A DNA stretch of 64,000 nt from Falsiroseomonas stagni DSM 19981 (GCF_900114315.1 NZ_FOSQ01000006.1:124001-188000); one strand, 5' to 3'. Positions 1 to 9,328 are shown, counted from the first letter of the stretch. Numbers and translations are program-made. The notes: generated from the sequence alone by a model not told the origin.

Positions 1-1099
1 CCATTTCGACCGCTTCCACCTGGCGCAGCTGGATACCTGGGGCCTCCAGGAACTCGGCCCCTTCGTCGCGGGCTTCCAGCCCGATGTGATCCACTTCCAC
101 CACCTGCTGTATTTCGGGCTGGAGACACTGGACCTGGTGCGGCGGGTCGCGCCGAAGGCCAGGATCGTGGTCACGCTGCACGACTTCTTCGCGATCTGCC
201 CGCAGGAAGGCCAGTTGCTGACGGTGGATGGCAGGCTGTGCATGGGCCCTTCGCCGGATGGCTGCCGGCGTTGCTTCCCCGGCCGCGGCGGCACGGACCT
301 CGTGCTGCGGGACCTCGGCGTGCGGGGCGCCTTCGCGGGGGTGGACCTGATCCTGTCGCCCTCCGACTTCCTGCGCGACCGCTTCATCGAGGCGGGCTGG
401 GACCCCGCGCGGATCGAGGTGCTGCGCAACGGCATCGCGCTCGGCACCCCCGCCCCTCATCGCTTGGCTCCGGATGGGCGGCGGGACCGCTTCGGCTTCT
501 TCGGCCACATCAACCGCTTCAAGGGCAGCATGGTGGCAATCGGCGCCTCGGCCCGGCTGACGAAGCAGGGCGTGACGCATGACCTGGCGCTGCATGGCGG
601 CACGGCCTGGCAGCCCGACGAATTCCTGGCGGAGTTCAGGACGGCGCTGGAAGCGGCGCCGGATGCGCGGCACCACGGCCTCTACACCGCGCGGGACATG
701 CCGGCGCGGATGGCTGCGGTGGATTGGGTGGTCATGCCCTCCATCTGGTGGGAGAACGCGCCGCTGGTGGTCATGGAGGCGTTCCGCCATGGCCGCCCGG
801 TGATCTGCGGCAATGTGGGTGGCATGGCGGAGGCGGTGCGCGACGGTGTCGATGGCCTGCACTTCCCGATCGGTGATTCCACGGGCCTCGCCGCCGTGAT
901 GCGCCGGGCGGCGGAGGAGCCGGGGCTGTGGGACAAGCTGGCCGCCGGCATCAGGCCGCCGAGGTTGATCGACCAGGCGGCGGCGGAACACCTGGCGCTG
1001 TATCGCCGCCTGCTGGCACCGCCAGCGGCAGCCCAGCAGGAGGAAGCCGAGGCGCCCCGGCGCAAGGCGGGAGGCAAGGCGCTTGTCCGGGCCGGCTGA
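1..1099 (+). CDS. Glycosyltransferase family 4 protein (5' truncated)
   Basis: The reading frame is open from the first bases of the window, so the N-terminus lies outside it. The visible part has a GT-B layout. It begins in the N-terminal Rossmann half (DVIHFHHLLYFG, then VVTLHDFF) with a Cys-containing insert (ICPQEG...CRRCFPG) seen in some GT4 enzymes. The C-terminal donor-binding half contains GFFGHINRFKG, PSIWWENAPLVVMEAF (the usual EX7E-like region) and GGMAEAV. It probably transfers a sugar from a nucleotide donor during cell-surface glycan synthesis; donor and acceptor cannot be told. It overlaps the next gene by 17 bp and appears to be part of the secretion operon downstream. Confidence 0.85.
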   Translation, partial: HFDRFHLAQLDTWGLQELGPFVAGFQPDVIHFHHLLYFGLETLDLVRRVAPKARIVVTLHDFFAICPQEGQLLTVDGRLCMGPSPDGCRRCFPGRGGTDLVLRDLGVRGAFAGVDLILSPSDFLRDRFIEAGWDPARIEVLRNGIALGTPAPHRLAPDGRRDRFGFFGHINRFKGSMVAIGASARLTKQGVTHDLALHGGTAWQPDEFLAEFRTALEAAPDARHHGLYTARDMPARMAAVDWVVMPSIWWENAPLVVMEAFRHGRPVICGNVGGMAEAVRDGVDGLHFPIGDSTGLAAVMRRAAEEPGLWDKLAAGIRPPRLIDQAAAEHLALYRRLLAPPAAAQQEEAEAPRRKAGGKALVRAG

Positions 1100-1772
1100 A
1101 ACCCGCGCGGCGCCGGAAATCCGCGGCTTCATCGACGGCCTGAGCGGCAACCAGATCGATGGCTGGGCCTTCGAGCCCGCCCATCCGACGGAACGCGTCA
1201 TCGTCGAATTGCGCCTCGACGGCCAGGCAGTGGCCACCACCGTCGCCGACCGGCACCGGACCGACCTGGTGCGCGCCGGCATCGGCGATGCCTTCCACGG
1301 CTTCCGCTTCCCCCTCAAGCCCGATTGGGCCGAGCGACGGTCAGACCTGGCGGTCGTGGCGCGCGGCGCCGCGGGGGGGGAGGCCCCGCTGCAGGTCTTC
1401 CGCCGCCCCGCCATGGCCGAGGCGCGCCCCCCCGCCCCTGCCGCCCCGCCACCCGCCAGCCCGCAGGTCATCAAGGCGATCGAGCAGCTGGTCGCCGGCC
1501 AGCGCGCGCTGGAACAACGCCTGCAGGACGTCGCCGCCCGCGCGCCGGCGGAATCCGCGGGCCCCATGCCGGAGGAGGCGGAGCAGCGCATCGCCGTGCT
1601 GGAAGCCTGGGTGGCGCGGCTGGATGAACGCCTGGCTGCCCTGCAGGCGGAAGCACCGCCGCCGCGGGCCGGGCGGGCCGGGCTGGATACCTGGCAGATC
1701 GTGCTGATGGCGCTGCTCGGCCTGACCAGCTTCGGCGCGCTGACGGCCTTCGCGCTGATCCTGGCGATCTGA
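1083..1772 (+). CDS. GWAF-type domain protein with C-terminal membrane anchor
   Basis: A 229-residue protein from a TTG start that overlaps the upstream glycosyltransferase. Residues about 10-100 form a predicted beta-rich domain with GFIDGLSGNQIDGWAFEP, a motif type I associate with small domains attached to glycosyltransferases in Acetobacteraceae. Next comes a Pro/Ala-rich linker (about 105-125), then a likely coiled coil (about 125-190, with regular Leu and charged residues), then one C-terminal transmembrane helix (about 203-228). The likely form is a membrane-anchored cytoplasmic or scaffold protein of the glycan/secretion operon. Its stop overlaps the next start (TGATG). The function is not known. 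Confidence 0.7.
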   Translation: MSGPAETRAAPEIRGFIDGLSGNQIDGWAFEPAHPTERVIVELRLDGQAVATTVADRHRTDLVRAGIGDAFHGFRFPLKPDWAERRSDLAVVARGAAGGEAPLQVFRRPAMAEARPPAPAAPPPASPQVIKAIEQLVAGQRALEQRLQDVAARAPAESAGPMPEEAEQRIAVLEAWVARLDERLAALQAEAPPPRAGRAGLDTWQIVLMALLGLTSFGALTAFALILAI

Positions 1773-3538
1773 TGGCCGCCCGGCGCCTGCCAGCCCCGCA
1801 GGGCGCCACGCCAGGGAATGCCCGGGCGGGGGGTTCGCCGGCGACAGCGCAGGGCGTGATGGATATCGCGCGCGGGGAAGTGGGCGTCGCGGCGCGGTTC
1901 ACGCTCTGGCTCGGCATCGTGCTGGCGCTGGCGGGCTTCGCGCTCACCGTCAGCAAGATGACGATCTGGCAGGTGGTGTTGCCCACGGGCGATCCCTGGA
2001 CGCTGGCGGGCCTTTCGGTGCTGGTCGGCATCGCCATCGCCATGAACGTGGCGCTGGACCAGTTGCGGGAAATCGGCCTGCTGGCCCTGTCCCACCGCCT
2101 GGCGCGCCGGATGGCCGCGCCGCTCGTCATGGCGGCCGCGAAGCAGCAGGGCCGGTCCGACATCAGTGCCGGACAGGCGCTGCGGGATGTGGAGGAGCTG
2201 CGCCGCAACCTGGCGGGCCCGGTGCTGACCGGCGTCGTCGATGCGGTGATCGTGCCGCTGCTGATCCTGCTGCTGCTGTATTTCCACTGGGCCTTCGCCG
2301 TCTTCGCCCTGGCGCTCTGTCTGCTCGCCGCCGTCCTGTCCCTGGTCGGCGAACGCCTGACCCGCCGCGCGCTCGTCGCCTCCAACGACGCCCATGCGCA
2401 GACCAGCGGCCTGGTCGCGGATGCGATGCGCTGCGCGGAAGCGGTGGAGGCGATGGGCATGCGCCACAACCTGGCCGCCCGCTGGGAAGCGCGGATGGAT
2501 GACAGCGCCACGGCGCTGCGCGGCGCGCAGAATGCCGGCCGCTGGATCAGCGCGGCGCTGAGCACGGTCTCGGGCATCGGCAGCGGCGGCGCGCTGGTGC
2601 TGGCCACCGTGCTGTCGGCGAACGGGGCCAATATCGGCATGGGCGCGCTCGTGGCGATGCTGCTGATGTGGCAGATCATCGGGCCCTTCACCCGGCTGGG
2701 CGGGGCGGCGGCGGACTGGGCTGGCGCGCTGGCGTCCTGGCGCCGGCTGCAGGCGCTGTCCCAGGCCGATCGCGGCCCGGATACCGGAATCGCCTTCCCC
2801 TGCCGCGACGCAAGGCTGGTCATGGAACGCGTCAGCTACGCCCATCGCGGCGCGCCGCGCGCCTTGCTGCGGGATGTGCAGCTGGTGGTGGAGCCGGGCC
2901 GCGCGGTGGCCATTTCCGGCAGCGCGGGGGCGGGCAAGACGACGCTGCTGCGCATCGCCGTCGGGATGGTGAAGCCCTCCGCCGGCGCCTGCTTCCTGGA
3001 TGGCCAATCCACCAGCCAGTGGCAGCGGGAGGATTTCGCCCACCATGTCGGCTACCTGCCGCAGGACCCGCTGCTGACCGACGGTACGGTGGCGGAAGCC
3101 ATTGCGCGCCTCGCCGCGCCCGACATGCAGGCGGTGATGGAAGCCGCGCGGCTGGCCGATGCGGCCTCGATGATCACGGCCCTGCCGCTGGGCTATGCCA
3201 CCCCGATCCGGGCGGAGGGCCCGCTTTCCGCCGGGCAGCGGCAGCGGGTGGCGCTGGCCCGCGCGCTCTATGCCCGGCCGAAGCTGCTGGTGATGGACGA
3301 ACCCGCCGCCTTCCTGGACGCGGAAGGGGAGCAACGGCTGGTCCGCCTGATCCGGCGCCTGTCGGCGGAGGGGATGGGCATCCTCTTCACCTCCCACCGC
3401 CCGGCGCTGCTGGCGGCCGCGGATCGCGTGCTGCTGCTACGCGGCGGCCAGCTGGCACCCGCGCCAGCCATCCCCGCCATCGCCGGGCCCACCACCACCG
3501 GTCCCAAAGCGGGCCGCCGCGCCGGTGAAGCCGCATGA
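1772..3538 (+). CDS. Type I secretion ABC transporter, permease-ATPase half (first subunit)
   Basis: A 588-residue exporter of the PrtD/HlyB class. Residues about 45-320 form the six-helix transmembrane domain. The nucleotide-binding domain follows with Walker A GSAGAGKTT (about 383-391), Q-loop YLPQD, signature LSAGQ (about 485), Walker B LLVMDEP (about 504-510) and H-loop TSHRP, so it should hydrolyse ATP. It starts inside the stop of the previous gene, and its own stop overlaps the start of a second ABC half-transporter (ATGA). Together with the HlyD adaptor the pair probably forms the inner-membrane part of a type I secretion machine. No outer-membrane TolC partner or obvious RTX substrate lies in the window. 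Confidence 0.88.
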   Translation: MAARRLPAPQGATPGNARAGGSPATAQGVMDIARGEVGVAARFTLWLGIVLALAGFALTVSKMTIWQVVLPTGDPWTLAGLSVLVGIAIAMNVALDQLREIGLLALSHRLARRMAAPLVMAAAKQQGRSDISAGQALRDVEELRRNLAGPVLTGVVDAVIVPLLILLLLYFHWAFAVFALALCLLAAVLSLVGERLTRRALVASNDAHAQTSGLVADAMRCAEAVEAMGMRHNLAARWEARMDDSATALRGAQNAGRWISAALSTVSGIGSGGALVLATVLSANGANIGMGALVAMLLMWQIIGPFTRLGGAAADWAGALASWRRLQALSQADRGPDTGIAFPCRDARLVMERVSYAHRGAPRALLRDVQLVVEPGRAVAISGSAGAGKTTLLRIAVGMVKPSAGACFLDGQSTSQWQREDFAHHVGYLPQDPLLTDGTVAEAIARLAAPDMQAVMEAARLADAASMITALPLGYATPIRAEGPLSAGQRQRVALARALYARPKLLVMDEPAAFLDAEGEQRLVRLIRRLSAEGMGILFTSHRPALLAAADRVLLLRGGQLAPAPAIPAIAGPTTTGPKAGRRAGEAA

Positions 3539-5220
3539 TCCGCGCCGGAACCATGGCCGGGGAGGTCGCGCAGGCGCTCAGCCGCGCGCCCGCCTTCAGC
3601 GGCGTGCTCGGCACCGCCTTTGGCCTGTCCGTCGCGCGCCAGGCCTGCCTGCTCGGCATGCCGCTGCTGACCATGCACGTCTTCGATGGCGTGATCGAGG
3701 GCGGCAACCTCGACACCCTGGCGGTGCTGGCGGTCTGCTTCTTCGTCGCCCTGGTGATGGCCGGCGTGATGCGGGCGGTGCGCGCCATGCTGATGGCGGC
3801 GCTGGCGGAAAGCCTGGCGCGGCGCCTGACGGTGGAGGCGCTGGAAGCCGCGGTGCGCAGCGCGCTGGCCGGCAGCCGGCGCCCGGGCCTGGCGGCGCTG
3901 CAGGATACGGCGGAGCTGCGCCGCTTCCTCGGCGGCGGCACCATCGCCGACCTTTTCGACATGACGGCGACGCCGATCGGCCTGCTGGTGCTGTGGATGA
4001 TGCACCCCGTCTATGCCGTCATCGCGCTGGCGGCCTGCGTGACCATCGCGGCGCTTGGCGTGGTGCTGGACCATACGACGCGGGGCATGATGCGCAGCGC
4101 GTCCGACCGGCAGGTGAAGACCTCCGCCGAATTGCAGGGGCGGCTCCGGCAGGCGGACATGCTGGAGGGCCTAGGCATGCTGGGGGCCGTGGTGCGGCGG
4201 TGGGAACCGGCGCAGGCCGCTTCGCTGGCGGAAGGCGACCGCGCCCAGGCCCGTGCGCGCGCGGTGCGCGGCATCACCGAATACAGCTCCTACATCGCGC
4301 AGGGGACGATGGTGGTGGCGGGCGTGATCCTGGCGACCCATCACCAGGTCTCCCCGGGCAGCGTCATCGCGGCCAGCATGCTGGCGAATTCCGCCACCGC
4401 CCCCATCGCGCGCGTCGTGCTGTCCTGGCGCGACTGGGCGATGGCGGCGCTGGCCTGGCGGCGGATGCAGGAGCTGCTGGCAGACCATGCGGCGCCGGAT
4501 GCCCTGCCGCCGGCCGCCGATGGCCATCCCGGGCTCTGGGTCCGCGACCTCACCTGGACACCGCCGGAGGGCGCGCGCCCCGTGCTGGACGGCACCACCG
4601 TCTATTGCCCGCCCGGCACCATCACCCTGGTGCTGGGGCCGAACGGCTCCGGCAAGTCCACGCTGCTGCGCCTCGCCCTCGGCCTGATGCAGCCGGATTC
4701 CGGCACCGCGGAGCTGGAGGGGCAGGATACGCGGCAGGTGGCGCGCGACGTGATCGGCCCGCGCATCGGCTACCTGCCGCAGGATGTGCAGCTGCTGGAT
4801 GGCAGCGTGCTGCAGAACATCGGCCGCTTCGGGCCGGAGGAGGCGGAAGCCGTGGTCGCCGCCGCGCGCATGGCGGGCGCGCATGACATGATCGGCCGCC
4901 TGCCCCAGGGCTACGCGACCGAAGCCGGCCCCACCGCCGGCCTGTCGATGGGCCAGAAGCGCATGATCGGCCTGGCCCGCGCGCTCTACGGCGCCCCTTC
5001 CCTCCTGGTGCTGGATGAGCCGGAGGCCGGGCTTGACCGCGAAGGCCGGCAGGCGGCGCTGGCCGCGGTGCTGGCGGCCCGGGCGGCGGGCGCCGCCTGC
5101 CTCGTCGTCAGCCATGATCCCGGCCTGTGGCATGGGCAGGTGGACCAGTTGCTGCGCCTCGGCCCCCGTGGCAGCTGGCAGACGGAGGCGCCGGACAAGC
5201 CGGCGGCACGCGGCGCATGA
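3535..5220 (+). CDS. Type I secretion ABC transporter, permease-ATPase half (second subunit)
   Basis: A 561-residue protein, a second PrtD-like half-transporter that overlaps the first by 4 bp. The transmembrane domain covers about residues 20-310. The ATPase domain has Walker A GPNGSGKST (about 368), Q-loop YLPQD, signature LSMGQ (about 469; Gly to Met relative to LSGGQ), Walker B LLVLDEP (about 492) and H-loop VSHDP. Both members of the pair keep the catalytic Glu after Walker B, so neither looks like a degenerate site. Two adjacent, different halves with one HlyD suggest a heterodimer rather than the usual homodimer. Confidence 0.88.
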   Translation: MIRAGTMAGEVAQALSRAPAFSGVLGTAFGLSVARQACLLGMPLLTMHVFDGVIEGGNLDTLAVLAVCFFVALVMAGVMRAVRAMLMAALAESLARRLTVEALEAAVRSALAGSRRPGLAALQDTAELRRFLGGGTIADLFDMTATPIGLLVLWMMHPVYAVIALAACVTIAALGVVLDHTTRGMMRSASDRQVKTSAELQGRLRQADMLEGLGMLGAVVRRWEPAQAASLAEGDRAQARARAVRGITEYSSYIAQGTMVVAGVILATHHQVSPGSVIAASMLANSATAPIARVVLSWRDWAMAALAWRRMQELLADHAAPDALPPAADGHPGLWVRDLTWTPPEGARPVLDGTTVYCPPGTITLVLGPNGSGKSTLLRLALGLMQPDSGTAELEGQDTRQVARDVIGPRIGYLPQDVQLLDGSVLQNIGRFGPEEAEAVVAAARMAGAHDMIGRLPQGYATEAGPTAGLSMGQKRMIGLARALYGAPSLLVLDEPEAGLDREGRQAALAAVLAARAAGAACLVVSHDPGLWHGQVDQLLRLGPRGSWQTEAPDKPAARGA

Positions 5221-6569
5221 GCACGGCACGCCTCACCGGCCCGAAATCCATCCCCCTCAGCTTCGCGGAAGCCGATGCGGCCGCGCGGATGCCGAGCGTG
5301 CGGCGCATCGGCCTGGCCGCGCTGCTGCTGCTCGTCGTGGGCTTCGGCGGGCTGCTGTTCTGGGCCGCCATCACGCCGATCGAGCGCGCCGTCGTCTCCC
5401 GCGGCTCCCTGGTCGCGGAAGGGCGGCGCAAATCCATCGTGCTCAGCGAGCCCGGCATCCTCCAGCAATTGCTGGTGCGGGAGGGGGAGCGCGTGCAGGC
5501 CGGCACGGTGCTGCTGCGCCTCGACCCCACCACGGCGGAAGCGGCCGCCGCCCAGGCCCGGGCCCAGGCCCGCGCGCTGGCCGTGCGGGTGGAGCGGCTG
5601 CGGGCGGAGCAGCAGGATGAACGCCGCTTCGTCGCCCCGCGGGAGATCCTGCGCGCGGCGGAACGCGACCCGGGCCTCGCCAATATCGTCGCGTCCGAAC
5701 AGCGCCTCTTCACCGCGCGCTGGCAGGCCTATGACAGCAACATGGCGGTCTATGAACGGCGCGTGGCGGTGCAGCGCGAACAGTTGCAGGCCACCGCCGC
5801 GCAGCGCGCCTCCGTCGCCAGCCGCATCGGATCCATCCGCACGGACCTGGCCGGCCAGCGGCCGCTGGCGCAGCAGGGCTTCGCGCTGATGAGCCGCGTC
5901 CGGGAGCTGGAGCGGACGGAGGCCGAGCTGCTCGGCTCCGCCGGGGCGCTGGCCGCGCAGGAGGCGCAGTACCGCCAGGCCATCGCCCAGGCGGAGGCGG
6001 AGATGGCGACCTTCCGCCTGACCCGCGCCCAGGACATCGCCCGCGAATTGCAGGACAACCAGCAACTGCTTCTGGATGCCGAGCAGCGCGTGCTGGCGGC
6101 GGAGAATGTCCGCAGCCGGCGTGACCTGGTGGCGCCGGAAGCCGGCATCGTCACCGATATCCGCTTCGTCACGCCGGGCAGCAGCATCAGCGACGGCGTG
6201 CCGGTGCTGGACCTGCTGCCGCTGGATGACCGGCTGGTGATCGAGGCCAAGGTCCTGCCGGCCGATGTGGAGCAGCTGCATATCGGCAGCCGCGTGAATG
6301 TGCGCCTTTCCGCCTTCCGCCAGCGCACCACGCCGCTGCTGGCCGGGCACCTCACCTACGTCTCCGCCGACCAGCAGACGGATGCGCAGGGCAACCAGTT
6401 CTTCCTGGCCCGGGCGCAGATCGATGCCGGCGAACTGTCCGCCATCCCGGGCCTGCAATTGCAGGCGGGCATGCCGGTCGAGCTCTTCGTGCTGGGGGAG
6501 ACGCGGAGCGCGCTGGCCTACATCATCTCGCCCATCCGCGACTCGCTGCGCCGCTCGTTGCGGGATTGA
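5217..6569 (+). CDS. HlyD-family type I secretion membrane-fusion protein
   Basis: A 450-residue periplasmic adaptor. The ATG at 5217 overlaps the preceding stop (ATGA) and is preferred to an earlier in-frame ATG that lies inside the ABC gene. There is a short cytoplasmic N-terminus, one transmembrane helix (about residues 31-51), a lipoyl-like half motif (ERAVVSRGSLVAEGRRKSI), a long alpha-hairpin rich in Arg, Gln and Ala (about 100-290), and a beta-barrel closing with VTPGSSISDGVPVLDLLP. It would link the two ABC proteins to an outer-membrane channel. As the last gene of the apparent five-gene operon, it makes secretion or export the likely joint role. Confidence 0.9.
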   Translation: MSTARLTGPKSIPLSFAEADAAARMPSVRRIGLAALLLLVVGFGGLLFWAAITPIERAVVSRGSLVAEGRRKSIVLSEPGILQQLLVREGERVQAGTVLLRLDPTTAEAAAAQARAQARALAVRVERLRAEQQDERRFVAPREILRAAERDPGLANIVASEQRLFTARWQAYDSNMAVYERRVAVQREQLQATAAQRASVASRIGSIRTDLAGQRPLAQQGFALMSRVRELERTEAELLGSAGALAAQEAQYRQAIAQAEAEMATFRLTRAQDIARELQDNQQLLLDAEQRVLAAENVRSRRDLVAPEAGIVTDIRFVTPGSSISDGVPVLDLLPLDDRLVIEAKVLPADVEQLHIGSRVNVRLSAFRQRTTPLLAGHLTYVSADQQTDAQGNQFFLARAQIDAGELSAIPGLQLQAGMPVELFVLGETRSALAYIISPIRDSLRRSLRD

Positions 6570-6594
6570 GGGCGCCGGGGCAGTCTGCGCCCCC

Positions 6595-7812
6595 ATGAAT
6601 GACCGCATCGCCCCGGACCGGGTTGCCATCGTGGGTGCCGGGCCGGTGGGCCTGGTGCTGGCCCTTCGCCTCGCGACGCTGGGCGTCCCTTCCATCGTGC
6701 TGGAGGCGGAGCCCGACATCAGCGAGGCGCTGCGCGCCAGCACCTTCCATCCGCCCTCGCTCGACATGCTGGATCAACTGGGCCTGGCGCAGCCGCTGAT
6801 CGCGCAGGGCCTGGTGACGCCGACCTGGCAGATCAGGCGCCACGCCGATGGCGCGCGGGCGGTGTTCGACCTCGGCGTGCTCGCGGCCGACACCGCCCAT
6901 CCTTACCGCCTGCAGGCCGAGCAGTGGAAACTCTCCCGCCTCATCCTGGCGAAGCTCGCCGCGGACCACCCCGGCACGGTCGAACTGCGCTTCGGCTGCA
7001 AGGTGGAGAGCGTGGCGCAGGACGGTGATGGCGTGACGCTCACCGGCACCGGCTTCGAGCCCCTGCGCGCCCCCTACGCGGTCGGCTGCGACGGCGCCCG
7101 CAGCGCCGTGCGCCAGGCCATGGGCATCGACTTCCCCGGCGACACCTATCCCGAGACCACCATCCTCGCCACCACCACCTTCCCCTTCCACGAGGCCTTC
7201 GAGGGGCTGTCGAACGTCAACTACATCTGGACCGAGCACCCGGCCTTCAGCGGCACCTTCAGCCTGCTGCGCGTGCCCGGGAAATGGCGCGCCAGCCTCT
7301 ACCCCGCGCCGGGCGAGACGATCGAGCAGGCGCTGGAGCCCGCCGCCATCCAGCGCAAGCTGCAGGCCATCCACCCCAGGGGCGGCGAGTATGACGTGCC
7401 GGACCTCCGCCCCTATCGCATCCACCAGCGGATCGTGGAGACCTATCGGGTGGGCCGCCTGCTGCTGGCCGGGGACGCGGCGCATCTGAATAGCCCCTCC
7501 GGCGGCATGGGCATGAATGGGGGCATCCATGATGCCTTCGAACTCGCCGCCACCCTGCTGCCCGTGCTGCGCGGGGAAGCGCCCGAGTCGATGCTGGATC
7601 GATACACCCGCCGCCGCCAGCCCATCGCGAAGCGGGAGATCATCGCCCAGGCGGATCGAAACCGCGCCAGGATGAGAGAGACGGACCCGGCGAAGCGCGC
7701 CGCCCTGCTGGCGGAATTGCAGTCCGTGGCGGGCGATGCCGCCCGGGCCCGGGACCACCTGCTCAAATCCTCGATGATCGCGGGGTTGCGGGCAGCGGCG
7801 ATGGTCGAGTAA
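6595..7812 (+). CDS. FAD-dependent monooxygenase (aromatic hydroxylase family)
   Basis: A 405-residue protein starting at the ATG 26 bp after the HlyD gene. The N-terminal Rossmann motif GAGPVG (residues 14-19) ends its beta-alpha-beta in an acidic LEAEPD. The second FAD motif GDAAHLNSPSGGMGMNGG (about 293-310) and the DG motif (VGCDGARSAVRQ) mark it as a class A flavoprotein monooxygenase of the PheA/TfdB/MhpA type. Such enzymes use NAD(P)H and O2 to hydroxylate aromatic or similar substrates. At about 405 residues it is short for the family and lacks the C-terminal thioredoxin-like domain. The substrate cannot be predicted, and the neighbours give no catabolic context. Confidence 0.85.
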   Translation: MNDRIAPDRVAIVGAGPVGLVLALRLATLGVPSIVLEAEPDISEALRASTFHPPSLDMLDQLGLAQPLIAQGLVTPTWQIRRHADGARAVFDLGVLAADTAHPYRLQAEQWKLSRLILAKLAADHPGTVELRFGCKVESVAQDGDGVTLTGTGFEPLRAPYAVGCDGARSAVRQAMGIDFPGDTYPETTILATTTFPFHEAFEGLSNVNYIWTEHPAFSGTFSLLRVPGKWRASLYPAPGETIEQALEPAAIQRKLQAIHPRGGEYDVPDLRPYRIHQRIVETYRVGRLLLAGDAAHLNSPSGGMGMNGGIHDAFELAATLLPVLRGEAPESMLDRYTRRRQPIAKREIIAQADRNRARMRETDPAKRAALLAELQSVAGDAARARDHLLKSSMIAGLRAAAMVE

Positions 7813-7834
7813 CGCTCGGAGCCCCTTCACCGGT

Positions 7835-7852
7835 CTGTCATATAACTGTAAA
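7835..7852 (+). promoter_or_regulatory. Pho box (PhoB-binding site) upstream of ugpB
   Basis: CTGTCAT, then four A/T bases (ATAA), then CTGTAAA. This matches the enteric PhoB box layout (two CTGTCAT-like 7-mers separated by 4 bp) with the first half exact. It lies 62 bp upstream of the ugpB start, in the only A+T-rich patch of this gap. The ugp genes are a classical Pho regulon member, so phosphate-starvation induction is a well-supported inference. Confidence 0.75.
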
Positions 7853-7913
7853 ACAGTCGCAACGCGGGCCGGTTACGTGCCCGCCAGCAACGTTTCACGG
7901 GGAGAGTTAAGTC

Positions 7914-9272
7914 ATGTTCCGTCGCACCATCATGGCGGGCGCCGTCGCGCTCGCGGCCGGCTTCGGGGCCCCGGCCCAGGCCCAGGCGCAGGCCACGGCC
8001 CCCACGGAAATCCAGTTCTGGCATGGCCTGACCCAGCCGCTGGGCGGGATGCTGGAGCAGATCGCCGCGGACTTCAACGCGAGCCAGAACCGCTACCGCA
8101 TCCAGGCGACGTTCCGCGGTTCCTACCCCGAGACGATGGTGGCCGCGATCGCCGCCTTCCGCGCCGGCCAGGCGCCGGGCATCGTGCAGATGTTCGAAGT
8201 CGGCACGGGCACGATGATGGCCGCCGGCCGCGCCATCAAGCCGCTGCATGAACTGCTGGCGGAAACCAACACCCGCATCGACTTCCAGGACTACCTGCCC
8301 GGCGTGCGCGGCTACTACAGCCTGACCGACGGCCGCATGATGTCGATGCCGTTCAACAGCTCGACCTCCGTGGTGTTCTACAACAAGGACGCCTTCCGCC
8401 GCGCCAACCTGAACCCGGATGCCTTCCCGGAGACCTGGGAAGGGGTGGAAGCCGCCGCGCGCGCCCTGAAGGCCGCGGGCCATGCCTGCCCGATGACGAC
8501 GGCCTGGCCGACCTGGCTGATGGTCGAGCAGTTCAGCGCCATCCACAACATCCCGCTGGCGACGCAGGCCAACGGCATGGGCGGGCTGAACGCGGAACTC
8601 CGCATCAACAACCCGCTGCTGGTGCGCCACTTCAACAACCTGGTCGCCTGGCAGCGCGAAGGCCTGTTCCGCTACGGCGGTCGTGACGGCGCGGCGGATG
8701 CGCTGTTCCCGAACGGCGAATGCGCGATGATCTTCGCCTCCTCCGGCCTGCGCGCGCGCATCATGCGGGAAGCGCAGTTCCCGTGGGGCGTGGGCATGCT
8801 GCCGGTCTACCAGGGCACCACGCCGATCAACTCCATCATCGGCGGCGCCAGCTTCTGGGTGATGAACCGCGGCCCGAATGCGGCGCGCTCGGCCGACGAA
8901 CTGCAGGGCATCGCGCAGTTCTTCGCCTGGATCGCGCGGCCGGAAGTCGCCGCCAAGTGGCACACCGACACGGGCTTCCTGCCGGTGACGCGCACGGCCT
9001 TCGAACAGGTCCGCGCCACGGGCTTCTACAACCAGCCCGCCAATGCCGGCGCCGACGTCCCCATCCAGCAGATGCTGCGCGGCGGCGGCCAGATGACGGA
9101 GAACTCCATGGGCATCCGCCTCGGCGGCTTCGTGGAAATCCGCACCATCATCCAGGAGGAGCTGGAGCGCGCCTTCCAGGGCCAGCAGACCGGCGAACAG
9201 GCCCTGGCCAATGCGACGACGCGCGGCAACGTGGTGCTGCGCAACTTCGAACGCCAGAACGCCGCCCGCTGA
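7914..9272 (+). CDS. ugpB: sn-Glycerol-3-phosphate ABC transporter, periplasmic binding protein
   Basis: A 452-residue secreted binding protein. Residues 1 to about 27 form a signal peptide ending in a repeated AQAQA region. The mature part starts TEIQFWHGLTQPLGG, the typical UgpB opening, followed by NASQNRYRIQATFRGSYPET, which in characterised UgpB contributes to the ligand pocket. Cluster 1 solute-binding features continue to the end (EVAAKWHTDTGFLPV). It delivers glycerol-3-phosphate or glycerophosphodiesters to UgpAE as a phosphorus source. It is the first gene of ugpBAEC, with a good ribosome site (GGGGAGAG) and a Pho box upstream. Confidence 0.93.
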   Translation: MFRRTIMAGAVALAAGFGAPAQAQAQATAPTEIQFWHGLTQPLGGMLEQIAADFNASQNRYRIQATFRGSYPETMVAAIAAFRAGQAPGIVQMFEVGTGTMMAAGRAIKPLHELLAETNTRIDFQDYLPGVRGYYSLTDGRMMSMPFNSSTSVVFYNKDAFRRANLNPDAFPETWEGVEAAARALKAAGHACPMTTAWPTWLMVEQFSAIHNIPLATQANGMGGLNAELRINNPLLVRHFNNLVAWQREGLFRYGGRDGAADALFPNGECAMIFASSGLRARIMREAQFPWGVGMLPVYQGTTPINSIIGGASFWVMNRGPNAARSADELQGIAQFFAWIARPEVAAKWHTDTGFLPVTRTAFEQVRATGFYNQPANAGADVPIQQMLRGGGQMTENSMGIRLGGFVEIRTIIQEELERAFQGQQTGEQALANATTRGNVVLRNFERQNAAR

Positions 9273-9288
9273 TCCAGGCTGCGTGATC

Positions 9289-9328
9289 GCGGGGGGCGGG
9301 CCACGCGCCCGCCCCCCGCTTTGTTTGT
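9289..9328 (+). terminator. Intra-operon hairpin between ugpB and ugpA
   Basis: A perfect 13-bp stem (9289-9301 with 9307-9319; arms GCGGGGGGCGGGC and its complement) with a 5-base loop, followed by TTTGTTTG. Strong hairpins after the binding-protein gene are common in ABC importer operons. They act as partial terminators or 3' stabilisers, so that UgpB is made in excess over the permease subunits. Confidence 0.75.
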
